The position numbers and the translations under genes were made by a program. A DNA stretch of 64,000 nt from Methanocorpusculum sp. (GTDB lineage: Archaea > Halobacteriota > Methanomicrobia > Methanomicrobiales > Methanocorpusculaceae), in contig JAFQBW010000009.1 in NCBI GenBank assembly GCA_017399555.1, positions 1 through 64,000 on the forward strand, written 5' to 3'. Shown piece by piece: positions 1-9,128 of the stretch. Position 1 is the first letter of the stretch. Every line of letters starts with the position of its first letter. The notes beneath the pieces are model-generated. The model was not told the origin of the DNA and searched no databases. It was given only the letters and a program-made list of their open reading frames with translations.

Positions 1-460
1 ATAGTGCAGCCATAGCCGTGGCCTCGGAGTTGATAACGTCCTTCAGCAAGGCTTCTCGCAGCCCTGTACAATACTCACTGGTACACTGGATAGATTTCTC
101 TGCCAGCCCCTTGAACTGGAGTCTGCCATACGTCCGAGTACGTCCGACTATGGTGTCATATATTGGGTCTATTTCTTTTAATGCCCACGCCTCTTCCAGT
201 TCCTTATCTTCCCAAGGACGATAGGTGCTGTTGTAGTAGTTACGCCACCACTTGGCTATGTCCAGATAGTCCTTGGCAATCTCATACTGCTTGGTCGCCA
301 GATAGGTTGCAGCTCCGGTATTCAGGAGAGCTACCGCAATAGCGGCAGCCTCCATGATTTTTCCCATTGCCCCCTTGTTACTGTCTGACTGGCCGTGCTT
401 ACAGCCATCACCACTAGTATCATGTTTGGCTATGTCTTCAGCTAATTGTCCTATGCCCAT
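1..460 (-). CDS. Internal virion/ejection-type protein, cut by left edge
   Basis: The reading frame starts at ATG 460 behind an AGGAG site and stays open to the window edge (153 residues seen). An early Asp/Lys/Gly-rich stretch precedes an Ala-rich hydrophobic segment (about residues 36-52, AAAIAVALLNTGAATYLA) and a helical Trp/Tyr-rich region. It follows the GNAT-like gene in the transcription direction and precedes the muramidase/ejection genes seen at the right edge, the place where podoviruses encode internal core proteins such as T7 gp14. That placement is the main basis for the call; no family motif was recognised. The C-terminus is outside the window. Confidence 0.55.
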   Translation of the reverse strand, partial: MGIGQLAEDIAKHDTSGDGCKHGQSDSNKGAMGKIMEAAAIAVALLNTGAATYLATKQYEIAKDYLDIAKWWRNYYNSTYRPWEDKELEEAWALKEIDPIYDTIVGRTRTYGRLQFKGLAEKSIQCTSEYCTGLREALLKDVINSEATAMAAL

Positions 461-463
461 ACG

Positions 464-919
464 CTACTCCTTTACATGTCGCGTTGTAATAGCGGTATCT
501 ACTTTACGCCACGCGATAGAAGGTGCGTCAGACTCCATCGTCTCTATACGTATCTCATTGATATTCATAAACCCAATAATAGTCATAAGGTAGTCAAACA
601 TGCCCTGTTCTATTTCTTTTGTAGGCGCGTACCACACTTCTGCTTGTAAAGTGTTAGCATCGTATAGGATAGGTACGAAGCGAACACCAATGAAAAAGCC
701 CACAGGCTTGTCGTCCTCGTAAGCTATAACAGGTACAAGACTACCCATGAACCACATCTGTACGAAAGTAAGTACATTGAAGTTCATATCCTTGTTATAC
801 AGAGCCTTGCCTTTCTTCTGCCAGTATTCACGCAGCAGCGGAAGTAGCGTGTTCTGCATGAACTGGATACCCTTCTCAGGAGTAGCCGGAGGGTCTATGT
901 ACTTGTATGTGATAGCCAT
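464..919 (-). CDS. GNAT acetyltransferase-like virion protein
   Basis: 151 residues, start behind a GAGGACAGTAAC leader. The middle (residues about 65-115) has the alternating strand/helix pattern of GNAT proteins: a beta strand VPVIAYEDDKPVGFFIGVR, then a long acidic helix around the Tyr/Phe-rich MFDYLMTII, then a strand NEIRIETM. T7-like phages carry a GNAT-fold protein (gp13) at this position, after the tail nozzle and before the ejection proteins, needed for head-core assembly and not obviously enzymatic. The same role is inferred. No clear acetyl-CoA pyrophosphate loop (QxxGxG/A) is visible, so catalytic activity is doubtful. Confidence 0.55.
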   Translation of the reverse strand: MAITYKYIDPPATPEKGIQFMQNTLLPLLREYWQKKGKALYNKDMNFNVLTFVQMWFMGSLVPVIAYEDDKPVGFFIGVRFVPILYDANTLQAEVWYAPTKEIEQGMFDYLMTIIGFMNINEIRIETMESDAPSIAWRKVDTAITTRHVKE

Positions 920-920
920 G

Positions 921-2540
921 TTACTGTCCTCTATTCACGGTCATATGTGTCATCCCAAGGTCCACGAAATCAACATTGCCTGTTCCATAAAAGCCGACTC
1001 TGTAGTTAAGGTGTCGGCCAAGTCTGCCTAATCTGAAGGGGGTTTCATCCGATACATACCGCTCGTAAGCTAGGTCAGGATAAGGGGTAAGCAACTTGAA
1101 TGTCGTACCCTGTGTACGTACTTTGGCAGATGTTGGAGAATACTCACCACCAAGGTCCAACTCCCTACTCTCCCACATATACTCTCGTAACTTATCCCCA
1201 GCGTTCCAGTGGTACACCAACCTGTCACTATCAAGCATGAGGAGTTCACCAGTAGAAGATGTTATCATATCCACAGGCTTATCACTTATTGTAGTCAGTG
1301 TACCTAATTCATAGTCGCTATATGTGTTGCCGTCTATTTCAAGCATGAACGACACTACATCCGTAACACATACGATATATCCTCGCCAATATGCCAGTCT
1401 AACTGTATCAGGACGAATCTTAATCCAGTCCTCGGTACTAAACCAGTCCGATGTGATTATGTCAAACGTGGCATTAGGCTTCAGTAAAACCAATCCATCC
1501 TTGGAACTGTAAAGCATACCGAATGGTGTTGCTATGGCCGAGTTTGGATACCCGCAGGATATATCCGGTAACGGGATGTCTGCATCTTGCGCTGGCCTAC
1601 ATTTACGCGGCTCACAACTTGGGCCACCCTCGATGACATAAGGATAACCGTCTGTAGATACCATGACATAATCATCTACCGTAACCATATTTACTATGTT
1701 GTAGGGTAGTGTCATGTCATATTCTGCGGGCCAGTTGTGTGGTTGATACGCGGCGGAGAAATGAACCTCGTTATTCGTCACACCTGTCAATACCCCGGTA
1801 CCACGCATGTATCGTATTTGTCGTAAGTCCTTTGGTGGAACACGCCCCTCCCGTGTGTTATTCACAGGACCAAGATATTTCTCCATCAGAGAATCCACAT
1901 GCGAGGTTTGTACAGCAGGAATCTCTGCCACTTTCAGAAAGTCGGTCAACGCTTCCTGTTCTTTCACTCTGTCATCTCTATAGGCGGTAGCGGTGCGGTA
2001 GATGTGAATCTCCACGATACCATACCCATCAGGTGGTGGCAGCAGTCCTGTCAACGTAACAGAGTCACCATCCTTTATGGTAAGCTGTGTACTAACAGGA
2101 CTGGGGGCTGACTCCTCACCAAATATGTTCACATAAGTGTACATATAACTGCGGGCTGCACAGTCTCTGCCATCCTTCTGCGTACCCGTCACCATAGGTG
2201 CAGCTAGGGGTGCTGGTACACCAAGATAATAATACTCTGGGGTGCAGTTGTTTAGAATAAATGTCTCCGGTCTATCCACCCGTCCTGTTATGAACTGTCG
2301 CCCATAATCTGTTACATATTCAGCTACAGTTACACACTCAGGCCATGACAACATACAGCAGTCTTTGGAGTAGATAGAGGTAGCATTATCTACAGACATG
2401 GCTATAGGCTTGCGCTCTCGCCAAGCCTCTATCTTACCATTCCGCAATTTTACGTTATGCGCTATAGTAGCTTGGTTATCCCGCAGTTCGTGCCATGCCA
2501 GTCGAGGTACTATACCACCAAACTTATTGATAACAGCCAT
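921..2540 (-). CDS. Podovirus tail nozzle/stabilisation-type protein
   Basis: 539 residues. The N-terminus MAVINKFGGIVPRL, with the following NVKLRNGKIEAWR segment, is typical of podoviral beta-propeller tail proteins (P22 gp10-like/tail tubular B class) that close the tail tube below the portal-adaptor ring. The rest is beta-rich with repeated short Gly/Asp turns and DGYPYVIEGG, GYIVCV and STGELLMLDSDRLVYHW blade-like segments, and ends in a strand-rich domain. It sits four genes after the adaptor candidate and directly after a fibre-like gene, 1 bp from the GNAT-like gene. Length and context fit; the exact family was not confirmed. Confidence 0.6.
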   Translation of the reverse strand: MAVINKFGGIVPRLAWHELRDNQATIAHNVKLRNGKIEAWRERKPIAMSVDNATSIYSKDCCMLSWPECVTVAEYVTDYGRQFITGRVDRPETFILNNCTPEYYYLGVPAPLAAPMVTGTQKDGRDCAARSYMYTYVNIFGEESAPSPVSTQLTIKDGDSVTLTGLLPPPDGYGIVEIHIYRTATAYRDDRVKEQEALTDFLKVAEIPAVQTSHVDSLMEKYLGPVNNTREGRVPPKDLRQIRYMRGTGVLTGVTNNEVHFSAAYQPHNWPAEYDMTLPYNIVNMVTVDDYVMVSTDGYPYVIEGGPSCEPRKCRPAQDADIPLPDISCGYPNSAIATPFGMLYSSKDGLVLLKPNATFDIITSDWFSTEDWIKIRPDTVRLAYWRGYIVCVTDVVSFMLEIDGNTYSDYELGTLTTISDKPVDMITSSTGELLMLDSDRLVYHWNAGDKLREYMWESRELDLGGEYSPTSAKVRTQGTTFKLLTPYPDLAYERYVSDETPFRLGRLGRHLNYRVGFYGTGNVDFVDLGMTHMTVNRGQ

Positions 2541-2543
2541 AAG

Positions 2544-3794
2544 TTACCCACCAGCTTGGACTATAGACACATCCATAAATCCGCCAGCCGTTATGGCGGC
2601 TGCACTTACCAGAGTGATTGTGTGAGGGCCAACGTCAATGTTACCAGAAGAAACAGCATGAATCTCAGTAACCATGTTTGCAGTCTTGTCGTACCAACCA
2701 TATGCGTTCACCGCCGTATCATCAATGCGTACACCGTACCCACTTGGTAGGTTAATAAATCCTGTCTGTGTATTAGTAGGTACTGTAACTTCTACAGCTC
2801 CCTTATACACAATACGGTATTGTCCTGTGGTGTTACTATTTACAGTCATATTGGTAGTATCACGGTTTGGTCCGAAATACTTACTGAACTGTGTATCAGG
2901 TGTTCGCACTACAGGTACTATAGCTTCAATAGAACCGAATCTATTTACCGCCAATACATTATAGTAAGGGTCAATCGTTTGCGGTTCCACTTCAATCATG
3001 CGCGTGGCTTTAGTAACCCGCCCGGCCAAATCCAAAGATATATCCCATCCACCCATGCGATATGTATCTGGTTCAACACCAGATTCCGCTAAGGATATGG
3101 TAACAATCTGCTCCTGCTGATTTACTTCGATACCGGGACCTTGCGTCACACTCTGTACATATCCAGCCCTGGCGTCCTTGTAACCTATAATCCTGCCATA
3201 CGCATCAATAGTGAAACTACCATACGTACCGGCATTAAGTGGTGACTCCGCCAATCCTAGTACAAAGGGGTCAGCTACATCACCAGAACCCGTAACGACA
3301 AGAGCATCTCGGTCATTGGTCTGGATGTAAGTTAGGCTGGCATCTGTAGCTGCTGCGGTAATAACCAGTGGGTCTCCGGCAGACCCGGAGCCTTTCAGGG
3401 AGATACCTGCACCCTCGTTGACGTGAAGAAAACCTCCCAGACGGCCTCCACTGTCAAAAGAAAGCAGGTTGCTTATGTTGGGTTGTAGCGAAACCGAAGC
3501 ATCACCAGAACCTCCACAGGGGCTTGCTGCTGGAGCGCAGGGGCCGGGGGTATATTCAAACACGGGATTTGGTCTGGCTGATACAATGCAGCCATTCTCC
3601 ACCGTGATTATCCCATACTCGCCATCGGGAATAGTCGGGGTCCCATCCACGCGGAGACACTGGCCATCGAAAGACAACACACGCCCAAACGGCAAGCACA
3701 CCTCAAAGGGCTGGCACACAGGTTCCGATGGAGTTCCTATCTGTTCCGGTTCACATTGAGTCTGCTTCGGATGTTTTCTGCAATAGTCGTTCAT
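2544..3794 (-). CDS. Fibre-like/adhesin-like virion protein
   Basis: 416 residues, ATG 3794 behind GTGGAG. After a Cys- and Pro-rich N-terminal region (residues 1-95, about nine Cys) come two similar beta modules containing GSGSAGDPLVIT and GSGDVADPFVLG, then YGSFTIDAYGRIIGYK-type repeats. These look like the short beta-repeat stalks of tail fibres. The C-terminal third is Asn/Thr/Val-rich and probably a beta-sandwich. It lies between the two candidate head-tail connectors and the nozzle gene, so it may be a fibre or collar decoration. No enzymatic motif is seen. Confidence 0.5.
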   Translation of the reverse strand: MNDYCRKHPKQTQCEPEQIGTPSEPVCQPFEVCLPFGRVLSFDGQCLRVDGTPTIPDGEYGIITVENGCIVSARPNPVFEYTPGPCAPAASPCGGSGDASVSLQPNISNLLSFDSGGRLGGFLHVNEGAGISLKGSGSAGDPLVITAAATDASLTYIQTNDRDALVVTGSGDVADPFVLGLAESPLNAGTYGSFTIDAYGRIIGYKDARAGYVQSVTQGPGIEVNQQEQIVTISLAESGVEPDTYRMGGWDISLDLAGRVTKATRMIEVEPQTIDPYYNVLAVNRFGSIEAIVPVVRTPDTQFSKYFGPNRDTTNMTVNSNTTGQYRIVYKGAVEVTVPTNTQTGFINLPSGYGVRIDDTAVNAYGWYDKTANMVTEIHAVSSGNIDVGPHTITLVSAAAITAGGFMDVSIVQAGG

Positions 3795-3804
3795 GGTAAC
3801 TCCA

Positions 3805-4449
3805 CTAGAACATGCGGGGCCGCCGAGCCTTCAATGCACCACGCTGCCCACCTGTCAATGTTTCAATCGCAGCCTTACGAATACCCTTGTCAAACTGCTG
3901 CTTGTGGTATTCCAGTCGTTGCAGACTAGACCACGGCTTGTTACCCATACCATAAAGGTCTGCTCTGACCCCATCCATAACGAGGTCATAATACTGCGTG
4001 AGTAGTATTTCATCTACTTCACACGCATCATAGGTAGGAGCAACAGAAAATTTTACATCGTAACAATTTCCACATCGAGCATCACTGATGTGGATAATGT
4101 TTGGTTTCTCAAACCAAGAAAATGAACCACACGGCAAACAACAAGGTTGTCCAGTGAGTCTGGTTATTGGGCTACAGCCACAGTTATCACGCTTGCAGAT
4201 ACCCATGACCGCAACTATATCCATACAGTCCTGTGGTTCAAGCCGGTAGTTATCAACACAGTCCTGTGTATGGATAGTAGCTGTACGGCGCAACACATTA
4301 CCACGTCTGGCTATATTGTTAATAGCCTTCAGTATAAAGTGAGCAAATGCGTTCTCCGGCATATCCGTAAACTCGAAAGACAACTCAGGAATAAACTCTT
4401 GAACAGAGACTTTAGGATATGCTTCGTAAACTATATTAGGACTGGACAT
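3805..4449 (-). CDS. Cysteine-rich head-tail connector candidate
   Basis: 214 residues from ATG 4449 (AGGAG seven bases upstream; a longer frame to 4473 has no good site). It overlaps the upstream adaptor candidate by 14 bp, indicating translational coupling. About sixteen cysteines cluster in residues 60-150 (CKRDNCGCSP, QPCCLPCG, CGNC), suggesting metal binding or disulfides. The C-terminus is basic (GALKARRPRMF). Its size and position after the adaptor suggest a second connector or a neck protein; function is inferred from place only. Confidence 0.45.
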   Translation of the reverse strand: MSSPNIVYEAYPKVSVQEFIPELSFEFTDMPENAFAHFILKAINNIARRGNVLRRTATIHTQDCVDNYRLEPQDCMDIVAVMGICKRDNCGCSPITRLTGQPCCLPCGSFSWFEKPNIIHISDARCGNCYDVKFSVAPTYDACEVDEILLTQYYDLVMDGVRADLYGMGNKPWSSLQRLEYHKQQFDKGIRKAAIETLTGGQRGALKARRPRMF

Positions 4450-5101
4450 TAGCAGCACTCCTGTCCTGTACAAGCAGTTCTTGATTAGCCGAGGCCCGCA
4501 GCAATTCCCAGAACGTGGTCTTGTGCTTGTCAGCTACAGAGATAATAGCGGTGTTATTCTCACCATCTACCATCTTGGCACGGTAAAGTACCCACTGGAT
4601 TACAGCAGCCCTAAGCTCTGTGTGTATGTTATAGTCATCACCAAACGTATCAGGTATCACAGAACATTCTACAAGAATATAAACATCAACTCCTGCGGGG
4701 ACCTGTGGATATACCCACACCTTATCGGTGACACCATCTACATAGTATTCCTGAAGCTCAAATTTTTTAGGATGTACTCTACAAGAACGACCGTTCCATA
4801 CCAGCTTGTCTGTGCCAGACTTCTTGAACCGAAGATACTTTATAATACTACCACTAGCAGTGGACTGTCCTATCACTCTACGTACCTGAGTACAGTCACA
4901 AGTATCTTGCACTACGGTACAGGGTTTAACTTTAACAACGCGAGTTTCTATAAACAAGTCCGGGCGTTCTGTAAAAGCTATTTGTATTGCTTCCTCCAGA
5001 TACGCCCGTAACTGTTCCCGTGACCATGTAGTAAACTCATGACCGGGAGCCGCATCGTTCAAGTCCACTGCTATCTGGTCAAGCAGGGAGCCGAATTTCA
5101 T
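4436..5101 (-). CDS. Head-to-tail adaptor-like protein
   Basis: 221 residues, ATG 5101 behind GGAG. The opening MKFGSLLDQIAVDLND, followed by W-x-R-x-x-L-R-x-Y-L-x-E-A and an I-A-F-T-x-R-P-D-L motif, resembles the podoviral adaptor family (DUF6682-like, equivalent in place to T7 gp11). These proteins form the ring under the portal that receives the nozzle. The C-terminal half ends in helices (HTELRAAVIQWVLYRAKMVD) typical of connector proteins. Assignment is from remembered family pattern and gene order. Confidence 0.55.
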   Translation of the reverse strand: MKFGSLLDQIAVDLNDAAPGHEFTTWSREQLRAYLEEAIQIAFTERPDLFIETRVVKVKPCTVVQDTCDCTQVRRVIGQSTASGSIIKYLRFKKSGTDKLVWNGRSCRVHPKKFELQEYYVDGVTDKVWVYPQVPAGVDVYILVECSVIPDTFGDDYNIHTELRAAVIQWVLYRAKMVDGENNTAIISVADKHKTTFWELLRASANQELLVQDRSAANVQS

Positions 5102-5109
5102 AACTACTC

Positions 5110-5724
5110 CTACACATAGACTCTCGCGTTGAAAGCCTGTTGGATAGCATCACCAATAACAGCATTGGGTTGACCATTTACTAATGGTAATGCAGCCTTC
5201 GTGGTAGAATTGTCTGTATAGTCCTTGGAAAAATTAGAGGGTACGCCCAGTGTAACACTAGCGAGATTCATCTGCGGCACATCACCGAATACGCCACCAG
5301 CTTCAAAATCTTCAAGGAAGAACATCAAACCCTGTGGAGCTTCCAACTCAGGACGGGATGTATCTTTGGCTACAGGCTCCGGCTCCGACTTCTGCTCCAC
5401 AACCTCTACGTTGGCATATATATCCACGTAACGTCCGTTACCATCGGAACCACCCGGCGCACGACCACGCCACGCACGTTCATCCGTATTGCCGTACTCG
5501 TCACAGTTGTCACACAAGTCAGGTCTGTTGGCAAAAAACTTAGACCACTCATGAACTTCACCCGTTGACTTCAACTTGATACAAGGAGAGACCGGAAGGG
5601 GGGGCCGCTCCCAGTTGGCAGCCCCCATCTTCCGCAACTCTGCAACGCGTTCATCGTAATCAGCGTAGGTAAAATTACCCAGTTGCCTGTCCTCTTGCAT
5701 CTGTCTTACCACCGCACTTTTCAT
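5110..5724 (-). CDS. Virion-associated hypothetical protein
   Basis: 204 residues from ATG 5724, which has AGGAG eight bases upstream; upstream in-frame codons lack a site. The N-terminal third is charged and helical (MQEDRQLGNFTYADYDERVAEL), with a CDNCDEYG pair of cysteines, then an acidic Pro-rich stretch and a Gly/Asn/Ser-rich C-terminus. It lies between a 58-residue basic protein and the adaptor in the head block. I do not recognise a family; a minor head or completion protein is plausible. Confidence 0.45.
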   Translation of the reverse strand: MKSAVVRQMQEDRQLGNFTYADYDERVAELRKMGAANWERPPLPVSPCIKLKSTGEVHEWSKFFANRPDLCDNCDEYGNTDERAWRGRAPGGSDGNGRYVDIYANVEVVEQKSEPEPVAKDTSRPELEAPQGLMFFLEDFEAGGVFGDVPQMNLASVTLGVPSNFSKDYTDNSTTKAALPLVNGQPNAVIGDAIQQAFNARVYV

Positions 5725-5734
5725 TGTTATACTC

Positions 5735-5911
5735 CTATCTGCTACCAGCACGGGTACGCTTAATCTTACGCTCACCATTACCACCCACAGTGGACTCGTG
5801 GGACATGGTAGTAGAAGCCTTCAGACGCAGCTTTGCCGGACGTTGGGTAGTATCACGGGCGATGTCGCCAACAACGCCCTTGGGATAACGAGGGAGATTA
5901 CCAGTAGCCAT
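5735..5911 (-). CDS. Small basic 58-residue head-region protein
   Basis: This short frame starts at ATG 5911 behind a perfect AGGAGG and stops at 5735, filling the gap between two structural genes exactly. The product begins MATGNLPRYPKGVVGD, is rich in Arg, Lys, Thr and Ser and ends in KRTRAGSR. No membrane segment or known motif is visible. Its basic, unstructured character would suit a DNA- or capsid-interior-facing peptide, but that is inference. Confidence 0.6.
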   Translation of the reverse strand: MATGNLPRYPKGVVGDIARDTTQRPAKLRLKASTTMSHESTVGGNGERKIKRTRAGSR

Positions 5912-5920
5912 AATGACCTC

Positions 5921-6616
5921 CTAATAGTGAGTCGGACACTCAAAGCCACGAATCTTGGCAGAGAGGAACCAACCATTAAGTGCCATGTCCAATGTCACAT
6001 TGGTATCCACCGGGAGAGACACGACCTTCAGCGACAACAGGATGTCGCGTCCAAAAGTCGGCTGCGTATTGGCATCGGCACCGGGTACAGTGGGATTGGC
6101 ATACAGGGGTACAGCATACCCACCAACCACCTTGGTCAATGACACATAAACATTACAGGGCTTATCCAACGGAATAGGAGTAAGTGCAGCCTGAGCAGCC
6201 ACAGCATCTTCCACATCCTGAATTTCCGTAATGATACGGCCACCGTTACCGTCAGACACAGCACTGAAAGCTGTAAGAGCCACAGAAGCTCCAGCCAAAC
6301 GCGGGTCCGGCTTCTGAATCTTGAAATTCAGATGCGTTACATAGTGGTTCTGCGGAACGCCGATACAGTGGATAACATCATCCACCTTGGTAACAGCAGA
6401 CAGAGCTTTACGCTGCCACTCCATCATGTGAGCCTGAATAGGCAAACCAATGGTAAAATCACCAAGATTGTATGCACCATCCACGTGCGAATCATAGGGA
6501 GGGGTATCCTCCAGATTGCGAGAACCGAAGTACGGATGGAACTGCGAGTAGTCCTGTTCGCACCACAAGAGTTTCACATCAGGACGACCGCCACGATGCA
6601 GGAAAATATCAGCCAT
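5921..6616 (-). CDS. Structural protein immediately after capsid gene
   Basis: 231 residues, ATG 6616 behind GGAGG, 11 bp after the capsid gene stop. The composition is beta-rich and ordinary for a virion protein: a fold opening with HRGGRPDVKLLW, a central SVALTAFSAVSDGNGGRI segment, and a C-terminal strand pair VDTNVTLDMALNGWF. It has no signal or enzymatic motif. A head decoration or minor capsid protein is the likeliest role, on position alone; the family was not recognised. Confidence 0.5.
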   Translation of the reverse strand: MADIFLHRGGRPDVKLLWCEQDYSQFHPYFGSRNLEDTPPYDSHVDGAYNLGDFTIGLPIQAHMMEWQRKALSAVTKVDDVIHCIGVPQNHYVTHLNFKIQKPDPRLAGASVALTAFSAVSDGNGGRIITEIQDVEDAVAAQAALTPIPLDKPCNVYVSLTKVVGGYAVPLYANPTVPGADANTQPTFGRDILLSLKVVSLPVDTNVTLDMALNGWFLSAKIRGFECPTHY

Positions 6617-6627
6617 GATACACCTCC

Positions 6628-7581
6628 TTAGTTAGTGCGGAACGTCCAGTAGGCCACAGCGATAGCTTCGGGGTACAGCATCTTGCCACCCCAAACCGCC
6701 AGCATCTGATACTCAAGGCCGAAGGTGCGCTGAGCCTCAACGATACGACCCTTGATAATATCGGATGCGTAAGCAAACGCCGAGCGATGACCCGCAATAA
6801 CGTAGAAACAAACACGACCATCCTGCTCCACAACATACGGAGCATGAGTCGTTTCAATCACATTGAAGCCGCCAAGCGGAACATTCCACATGCCGTCAAT
6901 ACCGAAACTGCAAGGCTTGCAGTTACCAGTCCATGCAGCATTGGCAAAGTTAGACATGGACAGCACAGGGCGGAAGGCGATGGGCATGACAATAAACATC
7001 TCGCCATCCCTCCACCGAAGCTGCTCCATCAGTACCTGCTGAAGCTGCGCCATGCGAAGCGGGATGTTATCCTTGTCCACCACAACAGGATTGCCGCGAG
7101 AGCCAAGGTCAATGGTACCAAACTTGCCAGCAGCAGAGCCACGGTTCTGCGGACTGGCTTCCATAATCATGGCAGTCAGCACCCATTCACGCTGCATGGA
7201 AACGTAGGACTCATAAACTTCATCAAGGAATTTTTCTTCCCAAGGAACCCAACGCTCACAAGCAAAGTAAATATCCGTTTCATCAATCTTAATGTCGTTG
7301 TACGCAGCGTTACAAATGTCCAGACAGATAGCATCAGCAGAAATCTGGTTGGGTACCATCTCCTGATTCTTCTGATAGGAACGCCAAGGCCCGACAGTGG
7401 GGGACTTCATAATCTGCACTTTCTGATGACAGTGAGTGATACGTTCATCAATCTCACTGTTGGTAATTTCAGAAAGGAAGTCACGCTCGTACACACGAGT
7501 AATAATCTCGTTGTAGTAACCGGGACGCGCAAGCGGAGTAGCTTCAAGACCCCCATAACCTGACGAGGATTGCATACGCAT
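6628..7581 (-). CDS. Major capsid protein (by position and composition)
   Basis: 317 residues, ATG 7581 behind AGAGGT. It follows the scaffold gene by 33 bp, the usual scaffold-capsid order. The sequence has an N-terminal arm (residues 1-40), a long acidic helix region (YNEIITRVYERDFLSEITNS), a central GSAAGKFGTIDLGSRGNPV segment and a well-packed C-terminal domain without low complexity, all consistent with an HK97-type coat. No family-specific motif was recalled, so the call rests on order, length and absence of another candidate. A mass-spectrometry peptide profile would settle it. Confidence 0.65.
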   Translation of the reverse strand: MRMQSSSGYGGLEATPLARPGYYNEIITRVYERDFLSEITNSEIDERITHCHQKVQIMKSPTVGPWRSYQKNQEMVPNQISADAICLDICNAAYNDIKIDETDIYFACERWVPWEEKFLDEVYESYVSMQREWVLTAMIMEASPQNRGSAAGKFGTIDLGSRGNPVVVDKDNIPLRMAQLQQVLMEQLRWRDGEMFIVMPIAFRPVLSMSNFANAAWTGNCKPCSFGIDGMWNVPLGGFNVIETTHAPYVVEQDGRVCFYVIAGHRSAFAYASDIIKGRIVEAQRTFGLEYQMLAVWGGKMLYPEAIAVAYWTFRTN

Positions 7582-7614
7582 ATTCGCACCTCTACAATGA
7601 TTTACAGGAAGCTA

Positions 7615-8676
7615 TCACTGTGCTTCCCTATGTTTCTCCATAATCTCCCTAAACTCCTGTCGGGAGATTTGCCTACTCTGAACCTTGAACCGCAACTCTG
7701 CCAATTCCTCCGGGGTAAGTCTGCCACTCTTGTCACTACCAGCCGCAGAAGGTGCAGTCGTGGTAGAAGCAGGACTGACAGACGCTACGTCCGAAAGGTC
7801 TGTTTGCACACCCGCTTTGATACGATTCAGTACATCAATGATGTAATCAGCGTTCCCCTGCCTATACTCAGCCGCTACCAACTGTCCAATAAGCACCCCT
7901 GATTTGCCACCTATCGGAGATGCCATTGTACGTTGATATTCGGGAGTCTTTTGTAGCTGTTCAAGGTCAGGATGCGCCGCAAGAATAGCAGCCTTGGTTT
8001 TCTCCAGCTTACTATAATGCTCACGGTCATCCAGTTCCTTGAATCTGGACTTTAGTGTTTCTTCCTGTTCAGCCAGCTTGCGCTGGAACTCTGCATGGGA
8101 TGCGTTCTGTTGCTGCCGCATAGTCTTTATAACAGGACCGAGCAGCTTCTTTGCATCATCCATATCAATACTACGGAAGTCAACACCGGAGTTCTTTAGG
8201 AGGTTTTCAAGCTCCTGTTCATCATGCAAAGCCCGTAAGTCATCAGGTATCTTACGAGCCTCTTCAAGTTGCTTGCGTGTTTCTTCAAGTTCGCGCAGGA
8301 GTTCTTCATTCTTACGGCGGAACTCGTCTTCCTTGTTATCACGAGGTTCGGGTTTGGGTTCTGTCTCACCGGCCATAGCCTTACCCAACAAATCCTCGTA
8401 ATCTTTTGGCAACGGTATATTCACCACAGGTGCTGTGTTTACCGTTGTACTGGTATCCGGGGGTGTCACCTCCGATACATTGTCAGAAGGCTGGTCATTA
8501 GGAAGCGATGGAGGGGGGGTCAAAACGATGTTATTCACCGCACTATTAGCAGTCGATGATGTGTCGTCACTTCCATACAGATGTGCAAATTCCTGCTTCA
8601 GTTTAGCCGCATCCCCCGCTGCAAAATGTTGACGGCGAGGCTTCGGTCTCACTTCCCCGGTCTGATTTATATTCAT
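7615..8676 (-). CDS. Capsid scaffold protein
   Basis: 353 residues from ATG 8676 in an AGAGGGTAGCAGG leader. The protein is highly charged and helical with a long coiled coil (residues about 110-225: repeated E/K/R/L heptads such as EELLRELEETRKQLEEAR), an N-terminal basic region RPKPRRQHFAAG and a basic, helical C-terminus (RQISRQEFREIMEKHREAQ) of the kind that binds coat subunits. This is the classical scaffold profile, and the gene precedes the capsid gene directly. No protease domain is seen. Confidence 0.75.
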   Translation of the reverse strand: MNINQTGEVRPKPRRQHFAAGDAAKLKQEFAHLYGSDDTSSTANSAVNNIVLTPPPSLPNDQPSDNVSEVTPPDTSTTVNTAPVVNIPLPKDYEDLLGKAMAGETEPKPEPRDNKEDEFRRKNEELLRELEETRKQLEEARKIPDDLRALHDEQELENLLKNSGVDFRSIDMDDAKKLLGPVIKTMRQQQNASHAEFQRKLAEQEETLKSRFKELDDREHYSKLEKTKAAILAAHPDLEQLQKTPEYQRTMASPIGGKSGVLIGQLVAAEYRQGNADYIIDVLNRIKAGVQTDLSDVASVSPASTTTAPSAAGSDKSGRLTPEELAELRFKVQSRQISRQEFREIMEKHREAQ

Positions 8677-8694
8677 CCTGCTACCCTCTTTCAA

Positions 8695-8970
8695 TTAGTG
8701 GCCGCGGCTTCGCAGTGCTATAATCTTGTCCCGAATCAACTCCATACCGCTAACGACACCCTGTTTGTGAACCGCCGCCATACGGACATCGGGATTAAAT
8801 ACAGCCGCTCTGGAAGCCTTTGTAAACTCTTCATCTGCTACTTGCACCAAATAAGTAATATAGTCAACAAGCGCAGAAAGTCCCTCGGAATTGGTACTCA
8901 GCAGCTTCAGTCGAGATTCATCGAAAGAAGCTGCTGAAGTACCATCGACATACTGCCTATTTAGGGACAT
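8695..8970 (-). CDS. Small helical head-region protein
   Basis: 91 residues, read from ATG 8970, which overlaps the end of the preceding 55-residue gene by 14 bp; this start is preferred over the longer frame to 9060 because that would overrun the small gene. Two helices dominate (LSALVDYITYLVQVADEEFT and ELIRDKIIAL). It sits directly ahead of the scaffold. Function not recognised. Confidence 0.5.
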   Translation of the reverse strand: MSLNRQYVDGTSAASFDESRLKLLSTNSEGLSALVDYITYLVQVADEEFTKASRAAVFNPDVRMAAVHKQGVVSGMELIRDKIIALRSRGH

Positions 8971-9124
8971 ATGTAAGCCCTGTAATACGGGAACGCTGGT
9001 CTCCAGAACCACCAGTTCTGCGGATTGTACCACCCACGGGTTTAGGCACAACCGTTCCATTGGCTGAAGACTTCGGACTGGGGGCGCGTATTACTCTCGG
9101 CTTTCTACAGGCACCGCATCCCAT
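8957..9124 (-). CDS. Small basic 55-residue protein
   Basis: ATG 9124 has a strong ACGGAGG seven to twelve bases upstream, and the frame ends at 8957. The product starts MGCGACRKPRVIRAP, is rich in Gly, Arg, Pro and Ser and lacks hydrophobic segments. The start codon lies 5 bp from the stop of the upstream 65-residue gene, and its end overlaps the next gene. The Cys-x-x-Cys pair at residues 3 and 6 could bind metal. Role unknown. Confidence 0.55.
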   Translation of the reverse strand: MGCGACRKPRVIRAPSPKSSANGTVVPKPVGGTIRRTGGSGDQRSRITGLTYVPK

Positions 9125-9128
9125 AGTA